A stretch of 64,000 bases of DNA from Bubalus kerabau. Its lineage: Eukaryota; Chordata; Mammalia; Artiodactyla; Bovidae. Where the stretch lies: contig NC_073627.1 of NCBI RefSeq assembly GCF_029407905.1, positions 162,755,697 to 162,819,696 of the forward strand, in the 5' to 3' direction. Positions within the stretch are counted from its first letter, which is position 1. Each line of letters begins with the position of its first letter. A program made the position numbers and the translations under genes. Of this stretch, positions 12,793-24,269 are shown in pieces. Under the pieces are notes generated by a model that saw nothing but the letters and a program-made list of their open reading frames with translations, did not search any database and was not told the DNA's origin.

Positions 12793-13526
12793 GAAATCTT
12801 AGGAAATCCCTTCTCAGGGTTATAGGATGCTATGCTCTAACATTCTTTGTTCAGCTTTTCATTCAACTGTTTGCTGAGCACTGACTAAGGGACCAGAGCT
12901 GAGAAGGGTACTCAGCAGAAATAAAAGACCTCATCCCCATACTCAAGGGAAACCTCAGATCAGCTGGAGAAACTTGGTGTGGACCCTTGGAACTTTAAGT
13001 AGATTCACAAAGGAGGACACTGTTAACTACAAGGCTGAGGGATGGACAGTCAGTGTCAGAGTTCAGAGAAGGGCAGAAAGGAGATCAGACTTGAACTCCA
13101 GTCTTGATTTGGCTAGAACTCCCACTGACTCCTGATGTTTCCTCTTAGTAATTTTCTACCCTCTGACTCCCACCCTACACCTTGACTATAAACCCCACTT
13201 GATCATGCTCAATTAAGAATTAAAACCACTTCTATACTGAGGTCTCTCTTCCCCTATTGCAATAGTTTCTGAATAAAAATCTGTTCTTACTGCTTTAAGA
13301 AAAAAGTTTTTTCTCAACTATAGAGCTAGGATGTGACCATAATTGTCCATCTTGGTATACTGCAAAGTCCATGACTATAGGAGCCATCTCATAAACTTCT
13401 CTTGGGCCCATCACTTGGTGGTTTGTATAGAGTCAAGGCTGAAGGAAGTACTGTGAAGTAACAGATGCCTCAGATGGAAAGGGAGTAAACCTCTCTCCCT
13501 CCCAGCCGTTTCCATCCTAGCCTTAC

Positions 13527-13645
13527 CTCCCTGGTGGAACTCTCCACAAGTGGCCCCCCAAACATGGCAGCCATCCAGTCACAGCTAGAAATCAACAGGG
13601 GCTTGTGGGCGCTGATGGTGCCATCGTCCAGGATGAAGGTCACAG
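13527..13645 (-). pseudogene. RHOBTB2: RHOBTB2 pseudogene coding exon 5 (start of BTB2)
   Basis: The 119-bp exon enters in phase 1 and leaves in phase 0 (donor gtaagg). It encodes VTFILDDGTISAHKPLLISS and then CDWMAAMFGGPLVESSTRE, the start of the second BTB domain. The first residue completed across the junction is Ala where human has Asp (from memory). The frame is open. Confidence 0.85.
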
Positions 13646-13946
13646 CTGTTGGGTGAGAGAAGATGCATCACGTGAGGATGGGGTGAAAGAATATGGGACA
13701 ACCAGCCCCACGGGTCGACACTGCTCCAAGATGACTGCTTCCTCCTGAAGCCACACTCTGTGAGCACCACATGACCACAATCTCAAGCTGGGGGCTCTAG
13801 GTTTCAGGAGCAGAGCCGCAGTATCTCCAGGACATCAGTGGCTGAGATGACTCAGAATGCTATTCGGACCAACCCAGATTCTGCAGAAAGAGCCTGGAGG
13901 GAAGTCCCCTGCCTTTGGGACACCAGCTCCTAAGCCTGTTTCATAC

Positions 13947-14971
13947 CTGAGAAGGTGCCTTTGGCCAAGCACTCCTTAGCCCGGTTGGTCCGGCGGACAT
14001 GGAAGGCCTTGGTGATCTCCTGGTTCATGAAGGCCTCGTTGTTGAGGATGTTGGCCACCATCAAGTGCAGATCAAAGACCTCAAGCAGCTCAGCGATGTG
14101 GGCGATGTGCATGAGGTCTCGCTCATTCTCGTCCAGCTCCCCTGTGTACAGGTACTTGAGAACAGTCTGGAACGGCCCTGGCTGGATGGAGTTGTCCATT
14201 TTCACCACCACCATCAGCCGGGATTTATAAGTCAGTGGGTCTTCTGTCATCTCTTCCTGGATGCTCACAAAGGCTCGGCTCCAGGAAGACAGCACTCGAC
14301 CCCGCCCAGGCAGGTACCCTGTCCCATTGCCCCGTAAGATCCCGTCGCTAGTGGATGCCAGGAGCCCAACAGGCCCAGAGCCCCCGCCCTCCTCCACGCT
14401 CTCACACACGTCAAAGCTCGCTGCCCGGAGCAGGAAGTCCCGGCCATGGTGGTGGTGGAGGTGGTGGTGATGGTGGTGGTGTTGATCAGGGTGACCCCGG
14501 TGGTCCTCTGAGCGGGGACCCCCTGACTCTGAGGGTCCCCCAGCTCCCCCTCACTCAGGTCCATGAGGAACAGGTCGTAGAACTTGGAGGAGGATGTGGA
14601 GAGGTAGATCTTGTGGGCGAAGATGCGCACCCGCTCCTGAAGCACAAGGATGACATCTGCACACAGCGGGTCCTCCAGGAGGTGGGCGGGGCACTCCTCG
14701 CTGCTGGAGGGGGGGTCGGGCACCACAATGAGCAGGGGCGGCGGCCTGGGGGGCAGGAAAGGTGCCTGTAGCAGGGGCTGCTGCACATTGCGGAGGTGGG
14801 ACTTCCAGAACTGCAGGTGCCGGCGGGAAATAAGCGCTGCCCGGATGGCGTTGTCGAAGACATTCTTGATACCGAACTGCGCCCACACTCGTCTCGTAGT
14901 AGGGGATACCCAGCTCCTTGGCCACCTCTCGGCCCTTCTCTGGGGGAAGGATCTCATTGGGCTTCATGGGC
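13947..14971 (-). pseudogene. RHOBTB2: RHOBTB2 pseudogene coding exon 4 (long exon) with two frameshifts
   Basis: This 1025-bp exon spans the end of the GTPase domain, the proline-rich linker, BTB1 with its insert, and the His-rich tract. It starts with PMKPNEILPPEKGREVAKEL after a ccag acceptor and ends KECLAKGTFS at a gtatga donor. Near 14885 two bases are missing (the ETSV-QFGIK junction). In the C run at 14537-14541 one more is missing, just before the tract of seven His, Leu and four His. Because 2+1 bases are lost the last third returns to the starting frame, but the middle third is out of frame and the original frame stops at about 14551. Confidence 0.88.
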
Positions 14972-15428
14972 CTGGCACGTTCAAGAAGGGAAGCCAAATT
15001 CATGTCGGTGGTGGAGGGCTGGGGGGCAGGGAGATGCATTCCCCCGATCCTGTGTGTTTTTCACCTGACTGGGGGCGTCCCTGCTGAGGATCTGGGTATA
15101 AGCCCCGTTTCTGCCCTGCTCATTTCCACTCCCTTTCTCCTCTGTTTGGCCAGATCCTACCATTCTTTCAAGGCTGACTTCTAAGCCCTTCTTCTTCCAG
15201 GTAGCCCTCCATGGTAGGTAGGCCTCTATGGCAGGCCTGGGTGATCTCCCCGGCTCAGAGTAGTGGGAGGGCTGACGGCCTCTCTGGCAATTAGCATGCT
15301 GGTTTTTAACATATTCACCTATCCAGTTCGTCTCCCAGCAAAATTATAAGCTCCTTTCATACAAAGATTACCTCTCCTTCTCCTTCTCTCCTCATGATGC
15401 TTAGCCCAGTATTGCCCACTCAGTGTGT

Positions 15429-15461
15429 AATAGATGGATGGATGGATGGATGGATGGATGA
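15429..15461 (+). repeat. GATG microsatellite
   Basis: About eight perfect tetranucleotide units in the RHOBTB2 pseudogene intron between exons 3 and 4; likely polymorphic. Confidence 0.95.
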
Positions 15462-15641
15462 AAGAATGATCATTCTAACTGGCCCCCTATGTGAATCTGT
15501 TTCAAATGGAGGGAGAGAAGTGAGGCTCTGTGCATTCTCTCAGGGCTGAGCAGGGAGTTGAGAGACACACAACCTCCCTCCACCCCCTCTTCCCCTTCCC
15601 CATCTGCCACCTTTCCCTCCCTAGGCACCAGGACTCCCTAC

Positions 15642-15826
15642 CTAGCCAGGGTCTCCTGGCCCTATTGACAGCATCCAGGTCAGCGTAACGCAGGTCCAGC
15701 TGGCAGCCCACCAAGATGACAGGTGCTCGGGGGCAGAAGTTCTTGATTTCTGGGTACCACGTGGTCTTGACATGGTGGAGGGAGTTGGGGTTGGCAACGG
15801 AGAAGCACAGAACCACCACATCAGAT
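15642..15826 (-). pseudogene. RHOBTB2: RHOBTB2 pseudogene coding exon 3 with frameshift
   Basis: The exon encodes SDVVVLCFSVANPNSLHHVK and then APVILVGCQLDLRYADLDAV, the central and C-terminal strands of the GTPase fold. It is 185 bp long where 186 bp is needed for the next exon to join in frame. One base is missing in the run at 15649-15651, turning the expected RRPLA-R junction into RRPWLG. Joined to the next exon, this shift meets TGA at 14966-14964. Confidence 0.87.
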
Positions 15827-16379
15827 CTGGGGGTGGGAGAGAGTGAGGTTATAGGCAAAAAAAGCTAGTGATAGGTTCCCTGCTGCTGGAACAAGGGAGA
15901 ACACATACCCAACGGCACCCCTACACTGCAATCCCACAAATGTCATATGGATCGGCTCACATGATCTTCCCCAAAACATTTAATCATAGCACCTCCTATT
16001 TCTATACCCCCAAGTTAGCACTTGAGAGCTTTCAAAGACTCTTGGGTTGACCTCACAGCTCTCTTGAGATTTAGACATGACCACTTTTACCATCTCATCT
16101 GAGAAAACTCATCTCAGAACAGCCTTCCTAATTGCTCAAAGTCCCAGCGTTACTGGTTAACAGGGGAGAACTGAAACCTGGCCTCCTGATTGCAAAGCCG
16201 GCTCCCTGCCCAGCCCGGGCTGCCTTCCCGTCAAGGGTCTCCCAAGGCTGTTTTCTCCACTCCTTCCTCCCAGTTTCACAGAGTGAAATTCCTTTAACTC
16301 AGTTTCACAGAGTGTCCTCATACCTCGGGGAAAAACCCCACCCACTTGGCTCCCTGCAGGCAGCGGGGGCCTTCCCTAC

Positions 16380-16483
16380 CTCCCATAAGCAAAGTGCTGG
16401 TCTTTGTGGTGGTCTCCGAAGGTATCCCAGAGGTGGAGAGACACGCTCACATTGTCCACCACGTCTCGGGAACGTTCTAGCAT
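16380..16483 (-). pseudogene. RHOBTB2: RHOBTB2 pseudogene coding exon 2
   Basis: The 104-bp exon encodes LERSRDVVDNVSVSLHLWDT and then GDHHKDQHFAYG. It starts after a polypyrimidine-ccag acceptor and ends in phase 2 at a gtaggg donor. It carries the switch II-equivalent WDTFGDH of Rho GTPases. Replacements of conserved Arg by His and Gln (LHLW, KDQH) again look like CpG decay. The frame is open in this exon. Confidence 0.85.
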
Positions 16484-17109
16484 CTGGTGGGGGTGGGGGG
16501 TGGGTGGGACAGGGAGGAGGGGGGGAAGCGAAGGCAATGGTTCCTGGGGACCCTGCATGCCAACTTGGGGTGGGGTTAGCTCACTCCTGGGTCCCACAGC
16601 ATGGGGGCTTGAGGGACAACTAGTGTCTCCCTCTGTGTGTCCTAGAACACCTGAGTCCCCTAACAAGAGCTGGCCAGGACAGAAGAGACTCCAGAGGGCA
16701 GACAGTCACGGGAGTGATGCGATCTCCCAAGGAGCCCATCCTTGTTCCCAGCTGTACCTGCCATCAGATGTTTCCCAGCCTTGGGTCTTTGGGTATCATT
16801 AGCCAGCAGTTTCTTTTCTCCTGGCAGCTCTCATCTCTCCAAAGCACCACCCCTTTCCCAGCTCCAGGGCTTCCCATTACTGGGGTCTATGTTACACAAG
16901 ATGCCCCAGGCTTCTGCTCAGACAAACACAAAAGGCTGGGGACTCCTCCCCTGGAGTGGGCTCCCTTCAGGCCTCTCCCAAGGAACTGTGCTCTTCAGCT
17001 GCCTCTACTCAACCTTTAAAGGGCTTCCGTGAGCTCAGCATAAGGCCCCTCTGGAGAGATCCCTGGGGAAGAAACCCAGATGAGTGAGGCCATAGACTTG
17101 CAACCTTAC

Positions 17110-17311
17110 CTCTTGGCATACCTGATACTGGTCAATGGCCCAAACCGTGGGCACGTGGGTAGCAAGCAACTGGTACTGGGTGAGGGTGGCATTGCAGGCC
17201 CAGGCACAGATAAGCCTGGTCTTGCCCACAGCATTGTCCCCCACCACCACACACTTGATGGTCTCTACGTTTGGCCTTTCATAATCCATGTCAGAATCCA
17301 TTAATTGGGAC
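17110..17311 (-). pseudogene. RHOBTB2: RHOBTB2 pseudogene coding exon 1 (GTPase P-loop)
   Basis: The reading frame starts at ATG 17301 (MDSDMDYERPNVE) and runs 64 codons to the donor after CQE (gtaagg). An acceptor (ctccctcag) lies at 17312-17314, so ten bases of 5' UTR belong to this exon and a further upstream non-coding exon is expected. The P-loop GDNAVGKTR is intact. The following residues read LICAW, where human has Arg in place of Trp (from memory), a likely CpG transition. Confidence 0.88.
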
Positions 17312-18533
17312 CTGAGGGAGAGAAGAGAAGCAGTCAAGACAACTTCGCACACCAGCCCCTGAGGGACAGGGCCAGGGCCAGCAGCTCTTCTCTGCCGGGG
17401 CTGCCCCCTCTCTGAGCATTTGAGCAGAGAGGAGGACAAGGGAGTGGGTAGCTTTCCGGGCACAGGCTCCACATGGGCCCGAGGAAACAGGAGTCCCTTC
17501 AGGCTGAGAGGCACAGCTCCACTGGGTGAATCTCTGGTCTTCCTCCTGGTGTCTCCATCCTCCAGCAGCAGGGCTTCTGGTTGGGGAATGCCAGAGAGAG
17601 ATCCCAAGGCGGAGTCTGCTTGGGGGCTGGTCCCCACTCTCCAGGGAAGAGAGGTGTCTGCCTAGGCAGCTCATTTATCATCTGCTCTCCTCCTCCAGCT
17701 TTGTCTTAATTTTATTTCTTCTTCAGGTCCCATTCCAGCTCATGTCTACACCCCTTCCCCACAGTATATGGTGATGTATTTTACAACTTAGAAAAATTCT
17801 GTATCCCTAAAACACATAGTGTTTCTTTTGTGGAAAAAATATTTATGAATGAGATTGTATGATATTGTGGCAGGAGGTTGGGTGGAGGACAGTAGAGAAG
17901 TATCAGTGAGTATAAATTTCATATTTTGTACCCAGCACATAGCTCGACACTTAGATATTATTCCATTAAAAAAGAAAGAAAGAAATCACCTAGACCTGCA
18001 TTCTGGTTTCATGTCTATTGGTAAAGAGCTGCAAGCACTCAGAGAGGCAGGTTTCCTCTCAGATTCCTCCTCTGTGAAGTAAAGGTTTCTACATTATGAT
18101 CTTGAGTTTTTTCCCTAGCTCCTGCTTACTACTTAAATGTAGTATCTCCTGTAAATGTGTGATTGCAGAAATCCTCTGGTTCTGGGGAGTCTGAAGAACA
18201 GAGTATCACCTAAACATCAGTGTGTCATGGCTGTGCTATTTCTATACTGATGCCCCAATATGTTTTTGGCCAGATACTGAAGCAGCCTAACTTCAGCCAT
18301 AAAGTACAAACATTGCAGATATTTCAAACACTGCAATGCCTCTATGATGCACAATGCCCCATGTCATTTCTCCTGCTTATTGACAATGCCTCATCATTGT
18401 TGTATAAATATGCATACCCTGTTGCATTCCCCATTTATTTCTAGTTCTCATTCCTATGATTTACAGCCATTAGGACTTGGCAAAAAGAGTAATGAGAAGG
18501 AAAATACATTATTCTTAGCTTGTGAGATTTACT
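17312..18533. other. 5' flank or 5' intron of the RHOBTB2 copy
   Basis: Upstream of the first coding exon. An acceptor at 17312-17314 means a 5' UTR exon should lie further up, but no CpG island or promoter is seen, suggesting the promoter was left behind or lost. Confidence 0.45.
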
Positions 18534-19079
18534 AAAAGATGCTTACTCCTTGGAAGGAAAGTTATGACCAACCTAGACAGTGTATTAAAAAGCAGAGACA
18601 TTACTTTGCCAACAAAGGTCCGTCGAGTCAAGGCTATGGTTATTCCAGTGGTCATGTATGGATGTGCGAGTTGGACTATAAAGAAAGCTGAGCGCCGAAG
18701 AATTGATGCTTTGAACTGTGGTGTTGGAGAAGACTCTTGAGAGTCCCATGGACTGCAAGGGGATCCAACCAATCTATCCTAAAGGAGATCAATCCTGGGT
18801 GTTCATTGGAAGGACTGATATTGAAGCTGAAACTCCAATACTTTGGCCACCTGATGTTAAGAACTGACTCATCTGAAAAGACCCGATGCTTGGAAAGATT
18901 GAGGGCAGGAGGAGAAGGGGACAACAGAGGATGAGATGGTTGGATGGCATCACCGACTCAATGGACATGGGTTTGGGTGGACTCCGGCAGTTGGTGATGG
19001 ACAGGGAGGCCTGGTGTGCTGAAGTTCATGGGGTCACAAAGAGTCAGACACAACTGAGCAACTGAACCGAACTGAACTG
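18534..19079 (+). mobile_element. BovB LINE 3' end with imperfect target-site duplication
   Basis: Starts within the segment coding LLLGRKVMTNLDSVLKS and runs to the repeated ctgaactgaactga tail. Flanks read gcttgtgagatttac on the left and gctgtgaggtttac on the right, an aged target-site duplication of about 14 bases. Confidence 0.87.
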
Positions 19080-19261
19080 AGCTGTGAGGTTTACAGAGGG
19101 AGAAGGCAGGCTTGTTAATATTCTGTTCAGGCACTGCTGTATTACGGGAGACTTTCCCAATCTCTTTCTTTCCTCTTCCTTCCTTCCTGCTCTAGGCTGG
19201 ATTAGGTGTCGCTCCTTATCCTTCTGTAATCTTGTGTTCCTATCATTTATTGTGCCAGATT

Positions 19262-19602
19262 GTTTGCCTTCATTTACTTTATTATTATTGGCTGCACTAG
19301 ATCTCTGTTGTTGGGCGGGTGGGAGGTTTTCTGTCGTTATAGCAAGTGGGGGCTACTCTGCGTTGCAATGCATGAGCGTCTCACTGCAGTTAGGTGGCAT
19401 CTCTGTTGCAGGGCACAGGCTCTAGGGGCATGGGCTTCAGTAGTTGCAGCTCCTGGGCTCTAGAGTGTAGGCGAAGTAGTTGTGGCACACGGGTTTAGTT
19501 GCTTAGAGGCACTTAGGATCTTCCCAGACCAGGGATCAAACTCATGTCCCCTGCATTGGCAGGTGGATTCTTATCCACTGTACCACCAGCGAAGTCCCCC
19601 AT
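19262..19602 (-). mobile_element. CHR-1-type long SINE
   Basis: Long minus-strand CHR: ttggctgcactagatctct to accaccagcgaagtccccc, with the internal gcttcagtagttgcagctcc block. Confidence 0.82.
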
Positions 19603-20103
19603 GTTGTTTTCTAAGTTTCTGTTTTTGTGCCTGTATCTCTGACTAGCTGAAGTGCCCTCCTGTTACGGACTGTGTTGTTAATTATGTGTGTTTCTAGCAC
19701 AGTGCCTGGCATATCCGGAGGACTTTGTTGAATGAATAAATGAATGAATTTAATTGACCAAACTCTGAATAAAGAAACAATTTAATCAAATTGTTATCCT
19801 TTATTGCATAACAATATTTACCTGAATACAATGTATTAATACAATAGTTGAATCTTTGATCTGTTCGAATGACTGTTTGTTTCTTAGCTGTTTGGGGCTG
19901 AAATACCTCTAAATTTAATTGCCTCCATGTTCAGACGGAGGAGTTTGAGCAAAGAACAGGTGTGGGAAATCCCTTTTCTTTCTTCAAAGCGCCCAGACCA
20001 CAGAGGCTGTTGCTCCCTACCTATTAACAGCCACAACTCTTTAGAATGACTCAGTGACCATTTGTGATTCTGTTCAATTTCACTCCAAAGAATTGATCCC
20101 CGT

Positions 20104-20298
20104 TTATTTTTTTAATATTTACTTATTTGGCAGCGTTGGGTCTGAGCTGTGGCATGCAGGATCTTTTGTTGTGGCACCTGGGCTCAGTAGTTGAGGCTTA
20201 GTCACATGTGGGATCTTAGTTCTTTGATCAGGGATGAAACCCATATCCCCTGCATTGGAAGGCAGATTCTTAACCACTGGATCACCAGGCAAGTCCAA
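20104..20298 (-). mobile_element. CHR-type SINE
   Basis: Minus-strand CHR: gtgggatcttagttctttga, then taaccactggatcaccaggc. Confidence 0.82.
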
Positions 20299-20784
20299 AT
20301 GTATCACTTTGTCATCTCACTGTCTTCGCTTCCACTCTTTCCATCCAAATTGTTCTATATTTTCAGTCCAGCATAAAAGTAACTTGGAAGCCATCATTGT
20401 GTCCTAACAAAGGTCTGAAAAAGCAATAAATGAGCAACTCTTAGACCCATCAGAGAACTGAGGTCAAAGGGCAAACTTCTATCACCAAAACTGGGGAAAC
20501 AGATATGCTACAGAGAATCACACTTGCTAGAGCAGACACCTGCAAGAGAAATCCTCCTTTGAAACCAGCATCAAGGTATCAAAAAACTATATGTGTGGAT
20601 AAGTCTGAAAATTAAAAACACCAAGAAGGCCAGTCTTAGAAGGAATCCCTTGAAGTGAGGAGTTTTACTTCCAGGAGCTCTGCCAGGTTCTCATAGTGAA
20701 GATTAAAAAAAATCCTGTTGCTTCCCACAGGGAGGAGGGGGACACTAGCAATTTGAAACAGGGTTTAGGAGAAACTTTTTTTTG

Positions 20785-21062
20785 GTGTTCTTTGGAAGGA
20801 ATGATGCTAAAGCTGAAACTCCAGTACTTTGGCCACCTCATGCGAAGAGTTGACTCATTGGAAAAGACTCTGATGCTGGGAGGGATTGGGGGCAGGAGGA
20901 GAAGGGGACAACAGAGGATGAGATGGCTGGATGGCATCACCGACTCGATGGACGGGAGTTTGGGTGAACTCCGGGAGTTGGTGATGGACAGGGAGGCCTG
21001 GCGTGCTGTGATTCATGGGGTCGCAGAGAGTTGGACACGACTGAGCAACTGAACTGAACTGA
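20785..21062 (+). mobile_element. BovB LINE 3' end, short
   Basis: Matches the last ~280 bases of the other BovB copies (ctttggccacctcatgcgaa, then ggagttggtgatggacagg, ending ctgaactgaactgaa). Confidence 0.87.
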
Positions 21063-21096
21063 AGTGTGGTTTTATTAACCATTCAAGTACAGTAGG

Positions 21097-21303
21097 ATCT
21101 GGGAGTGTTAGTCTCAGTTGTATCCGACACTTTGTGACCCCCATGGTCTGTAGCCCACCAGGCTCCTCTGTCCGTGGCATTTCCCAGCAAGAATACTGGA
21201 TTCGTTTGCCATGCCCTCCTCCAGGGGTTCTTCCTGACCTGGGGATCAAAACTGTGTTTCCCTCGTTGCTGGCAGATATTTTACCGTCAAAGCCACAGGG
21301 AAG
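21097..21303 (-). mobile_element. Bov-tA SINE
   Basis: Full minus-strand element from gtgttagtctcagttgtatc to accgtcaaagccacaggga. It follows the BovB end at 21062 by 35 bases. Confidence 0.83.
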
Positions 21304-21389
21304 TAGCATCCAGGAAGATGTGGGCAAAATCAGGATTTCAAAGTTTCAGCATCTTAACAGTATGAAGGAAGTCCCTACATACTCTCCTC

Positions 21390-23365
21390 AAAAATGCTTT
21401 TCTGCATCTTTTGATATGAGCAAACCATTTTCTTCTTTTGCTTGTTGATGTGGTGGATTACGCTGAATGATTTTCCTATATTAAACCAGTCTTGCATACC
21501 TGGGATAAATCCCACTTGGTCATGGTATATAATTCTTCTTATGCTTGATTAGATGTGCTAATGTTTTGTTGAGGATTTTTGCATGGACATTTGAAAGATA
21601 TTAGTCTGTAGTTGTCTTTTCTTGTCATGTCTTTCGTTTTGATATTAGGGTAATGCAGGCCTCATAGAACGAGTTAGGAAGTATTCCCTCTGCTTCTATT
21701 TTCTGGAAGAGACTGTGGAAAATTGGTAAAATTTCTTCTTTAAATGTTTGGTAGAACTCACCAGTGAACCCATCTGGGCCTGGTACTTTCTGTTTGGGTA
21801 TTTTATTCATTACTGATTTGATTTCTTTAACAGATATAGGCCTATTCAGATTGTCTATTTTTCTTAAGTTCTACCAAACGGATTTGGCCCATTTTATCAG
21901 GGTTATCAAATTCATAGACATAGTAGTAGTTCATAATATTACTTGATTATTCTGTCAACATCCCTGGGATTAGTTGTTATGGTCTCTGCTTCTTCCTTGA
22001 AATTTGTCATTTCTCTCTCTCTCTCCACCACCTCCCCCCACTTCTCTCTATCCCATGAACCTCATGGGAGATTTCTCACTTTTACTGATCTTTTCAAACA
22101 TCCAGCTTTGGTCTGGTTGATATTCTTTATTGATTTCCTGTTTTCAGTTGTGTTGATTTTTGCTCTGGTTTTTATTTGTTCTTTTCTTTCTCTTCCTTTG
22201 AATTTAACTTGCTCTTCTTTTTGCTAGTTTTCTAAGATGAAATCTTAGACTGTTGATTTTAGATCTTCCTTCCTTTCTCACATGTGCATTCATTGCTACA
22301 AAGTTGCCTCCATGCACTGCTTGTGCTGCAGCCCACAAAGTTTAATACATTTTATTTTTACTTCCATTTAGTTCAAAATATTCCATTTCTCTAAATCCTT
22401 TTTCATGTGACCATGTGTGATTGAGAAATTATTATTTAATTTCCAATATTTTAGGATTTTCCAGTTGTTTCTGTTATCGATTTCTATAGTTTTATTCCAT
22501 TGTGGTTTGAGAGCAGACATTGTAAGATTTTTATTCTTTAAAACTTGGTAAGGAGTGTTTTATGGCCCAGATGTGATCTATCTTGGTGAATATTCCATGT
22601 CAGCTTGAAAAGAACATGTATTCTGTTGGTTTTGGATGAAGTAGACTATAGATGTCACAGATGCAGTTGACTGATGGTGTTGTTGAGCTCAACTAGGATC
22701 TTACTGATTTTCTGCTTGATGGATCTATCTGTTACTGATGGAGGCTATCGAAGTCTTTAGCTATAATAGAGGATTCTTTTATTTCTCCTTGCCTTTCTAT
22801 CAATTTTTGCTTCATGTATATTTTGACACTCTGTTGTTAGGTGCATTCACATTAAAGATTGTTATGTCTTTGGAAAAATTATGCAGAATTGACTTTTTTT
22901 TTTCATTGCATGTTGCCACTCTGTAATCCTGATAATTTTCCTTACTCTGAAGTCTGCTTTGTCTGAAATTAATATAAGCATCCCACCTTTCTAGTTTTAG
23001 TGTTAGCATATTTTTCTCTACACTTTTACTGCTTGTCTGTATCTCCATTACCTTTTTTTCCCCCAAACATCATGCAGTTGAGTGTTGTTTGTTTTTATCC
23101 ACTTTGACAGTCCCTGCCTTTCAGTTGGGGTATTTCGACCACTGATGTTTTAATTATTATGTATATAGTTGAGTTATAAATCTAAAATATTTGTTACTGT
23201 TCTGTATTCATTGCCTTGTTGTTTGTTTCTTGTATTGACTTCCACTTTTTCTGGCTTCTGTGGGTTTAATTGAACACTTTATGTGATTTCATTTTTAACC
23301 TCTGTTGGCATATAAGTTTTACTTCTTCTTTTTCTTTTTGTACTTTCTAAGTAGCTGTCCTTTGG
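21390..23365 (-). mobile_element. Old L1 ORF2 fragment
   Basis: Reverse-strand L1 RT remnants, e.g. KQKVPGPDGFTGEFYQ (about 21805-21760) and downstream ATG-poor T-rich antisense of ORF2 and endonuclease. Several stops make it inactive and older than the L1 at 54 kb. Confidence 0.8.
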
Positions 23366-23382
23366 TTTACAAAGGGCAACCA

Positions 23383-23468
23383 AACCTGTGCACCAAAACT
23401 ACTGAGCCCACCTGCTGCAACTAAGACAGTGCAGCCACATACACAAATAACAAGAACTTAAAAATAAA
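23383..23468 (+). mobile_element. CHR-type SINE 3' fragment
   Basis: Only the distal part (ctgctgcaactaagacagtg) with an A-rich end is left. Confidence 0.6.
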
Positions 23469-23660
23469 ACTAATCCAAGTCCTTTTTCTAATAACACTAT
23501 CACTTCACAGGCAGTACAGGTACTCAACAGCAATGCCATCCCAATCCCTCCCTCCCATCCTTCATAATACTGCTTTCATTCATTTCACTTATCAAGAAGT
23601 TATCATCACTACATACCTTTTGGCTAGTATCATTTGGAACAAATTATTATCGGTGGCATC

Positions 23661-23874
23661 AAATGGGCTTCTCTGTGGCTCAGACGGTAAAGACACCTGC
23701 AATGTAGGAGACCTGGGTTTGATTCCTGGGTTGGGAAGATTCCCTGGATACGGGAACGGCTACCCACTCCAGTATTCTTGCCTGGAGAATTCCATGGACA
23801 GAGGAGCCTGGTGGGCTACAGTCCATGGGGTCACAGAGAGTCATACACACCTGAGTGACTTCACTCCAGAGTTT
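23661..23874 (+). mobile_element. Bov-tA SINE
   Basis: Complete head and body: gggcttctctgtggctcaga, gaggagcctggtgggctaca, ending cctgagtgacttcac. Confidence 0.88.
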
Positions 23875-24269
23875 TTGTTGGACCAAACGAGAATAAGTAA
23901 TCTTAGAATGTCATTTGTCTCTAATCTGGATTAAATAGTCAAACTTCATAGCAATATAATTAATATAGTTTTCACTGAAGAATCAGAAAGTGGTTTGTGG
24001 ATATATTTACTAGTGGATAAGCTCCAGGATGACATTCTGGCTGTCCAGAGTCTAAAGAGTTACTGGTTCATAGTCGGTGTTCAATAAAGAACTGTTGAAT
24101 ATATAGACCTTCTTTCAAAAAAATAAGTACAAGATTTTAATTTGCCTTTTTAAAAAATTTGTCTTATTTTATTCCTTCTCTAAAGCTATTTTCTTTATGC
24201 AAATCTTAGTGTTTGACCTCTATCATTTCCTTTCTTTCTGGAAAAAAACAAAACAAAACACCTTCCTAA

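Larger units (their letters stand above)
4740..17311 (-). pseudogene. RHOBTB2: RHOBTB2 copy, unprocessed pseudogene (whole coding region)
   Basis: RHOBTB2 encodes a large atypical Rho-family protein: an N-terminal GTPase domain, a His/Pro-rich linker, two BTB domains and a C-terminal region, acting as a cullin-3 adaptor. Nine coding exons are seen on the minus strand: 17110-17301, 16380-16483, 15642-15826, 13947-14971, 13527-13645, 11852-12002, 7408-7496, 6300-6405 and 4740-4957. All introns are GT-AG and the phases fit except where bases are lost. The P-loop GDNAVGKT, the BTB segments and the Ser-rich C-terminus ending SSSSAVV are recognisable. The frame is broken four times: a 1-bp loss at about 15649, a 2-bp loss at about 14885, a 1-bp loss in a C run at 14537-14541, and TAG replacing a Tyr codon at 11988-11990. 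The first shift would end translation at 14966-14964, giving about 162 residues. Several normally invariant Arg residues are replaced by Trp, His or Gln, as expected from CpG decay. Retained introns exclude a processed copy. Assembly error is the alternative, but four lesions plus the replacements make decay more likely. Confidence 0.85.

Noticed and set aside
12291..12884. 197-codon plus-strand frame
   Set aside because: It runs through a pseudogene intron and then a minus-strand Bov-tA SINE at 12649-12792. No splice context or family similarity.
4740..17311. Calling this a functional RHOBTB2 gene
   Set aside because: Four independent frame lesions, one a base substitution to TAG that homopolymer error cannot explain, plus replacements of conserved residues.
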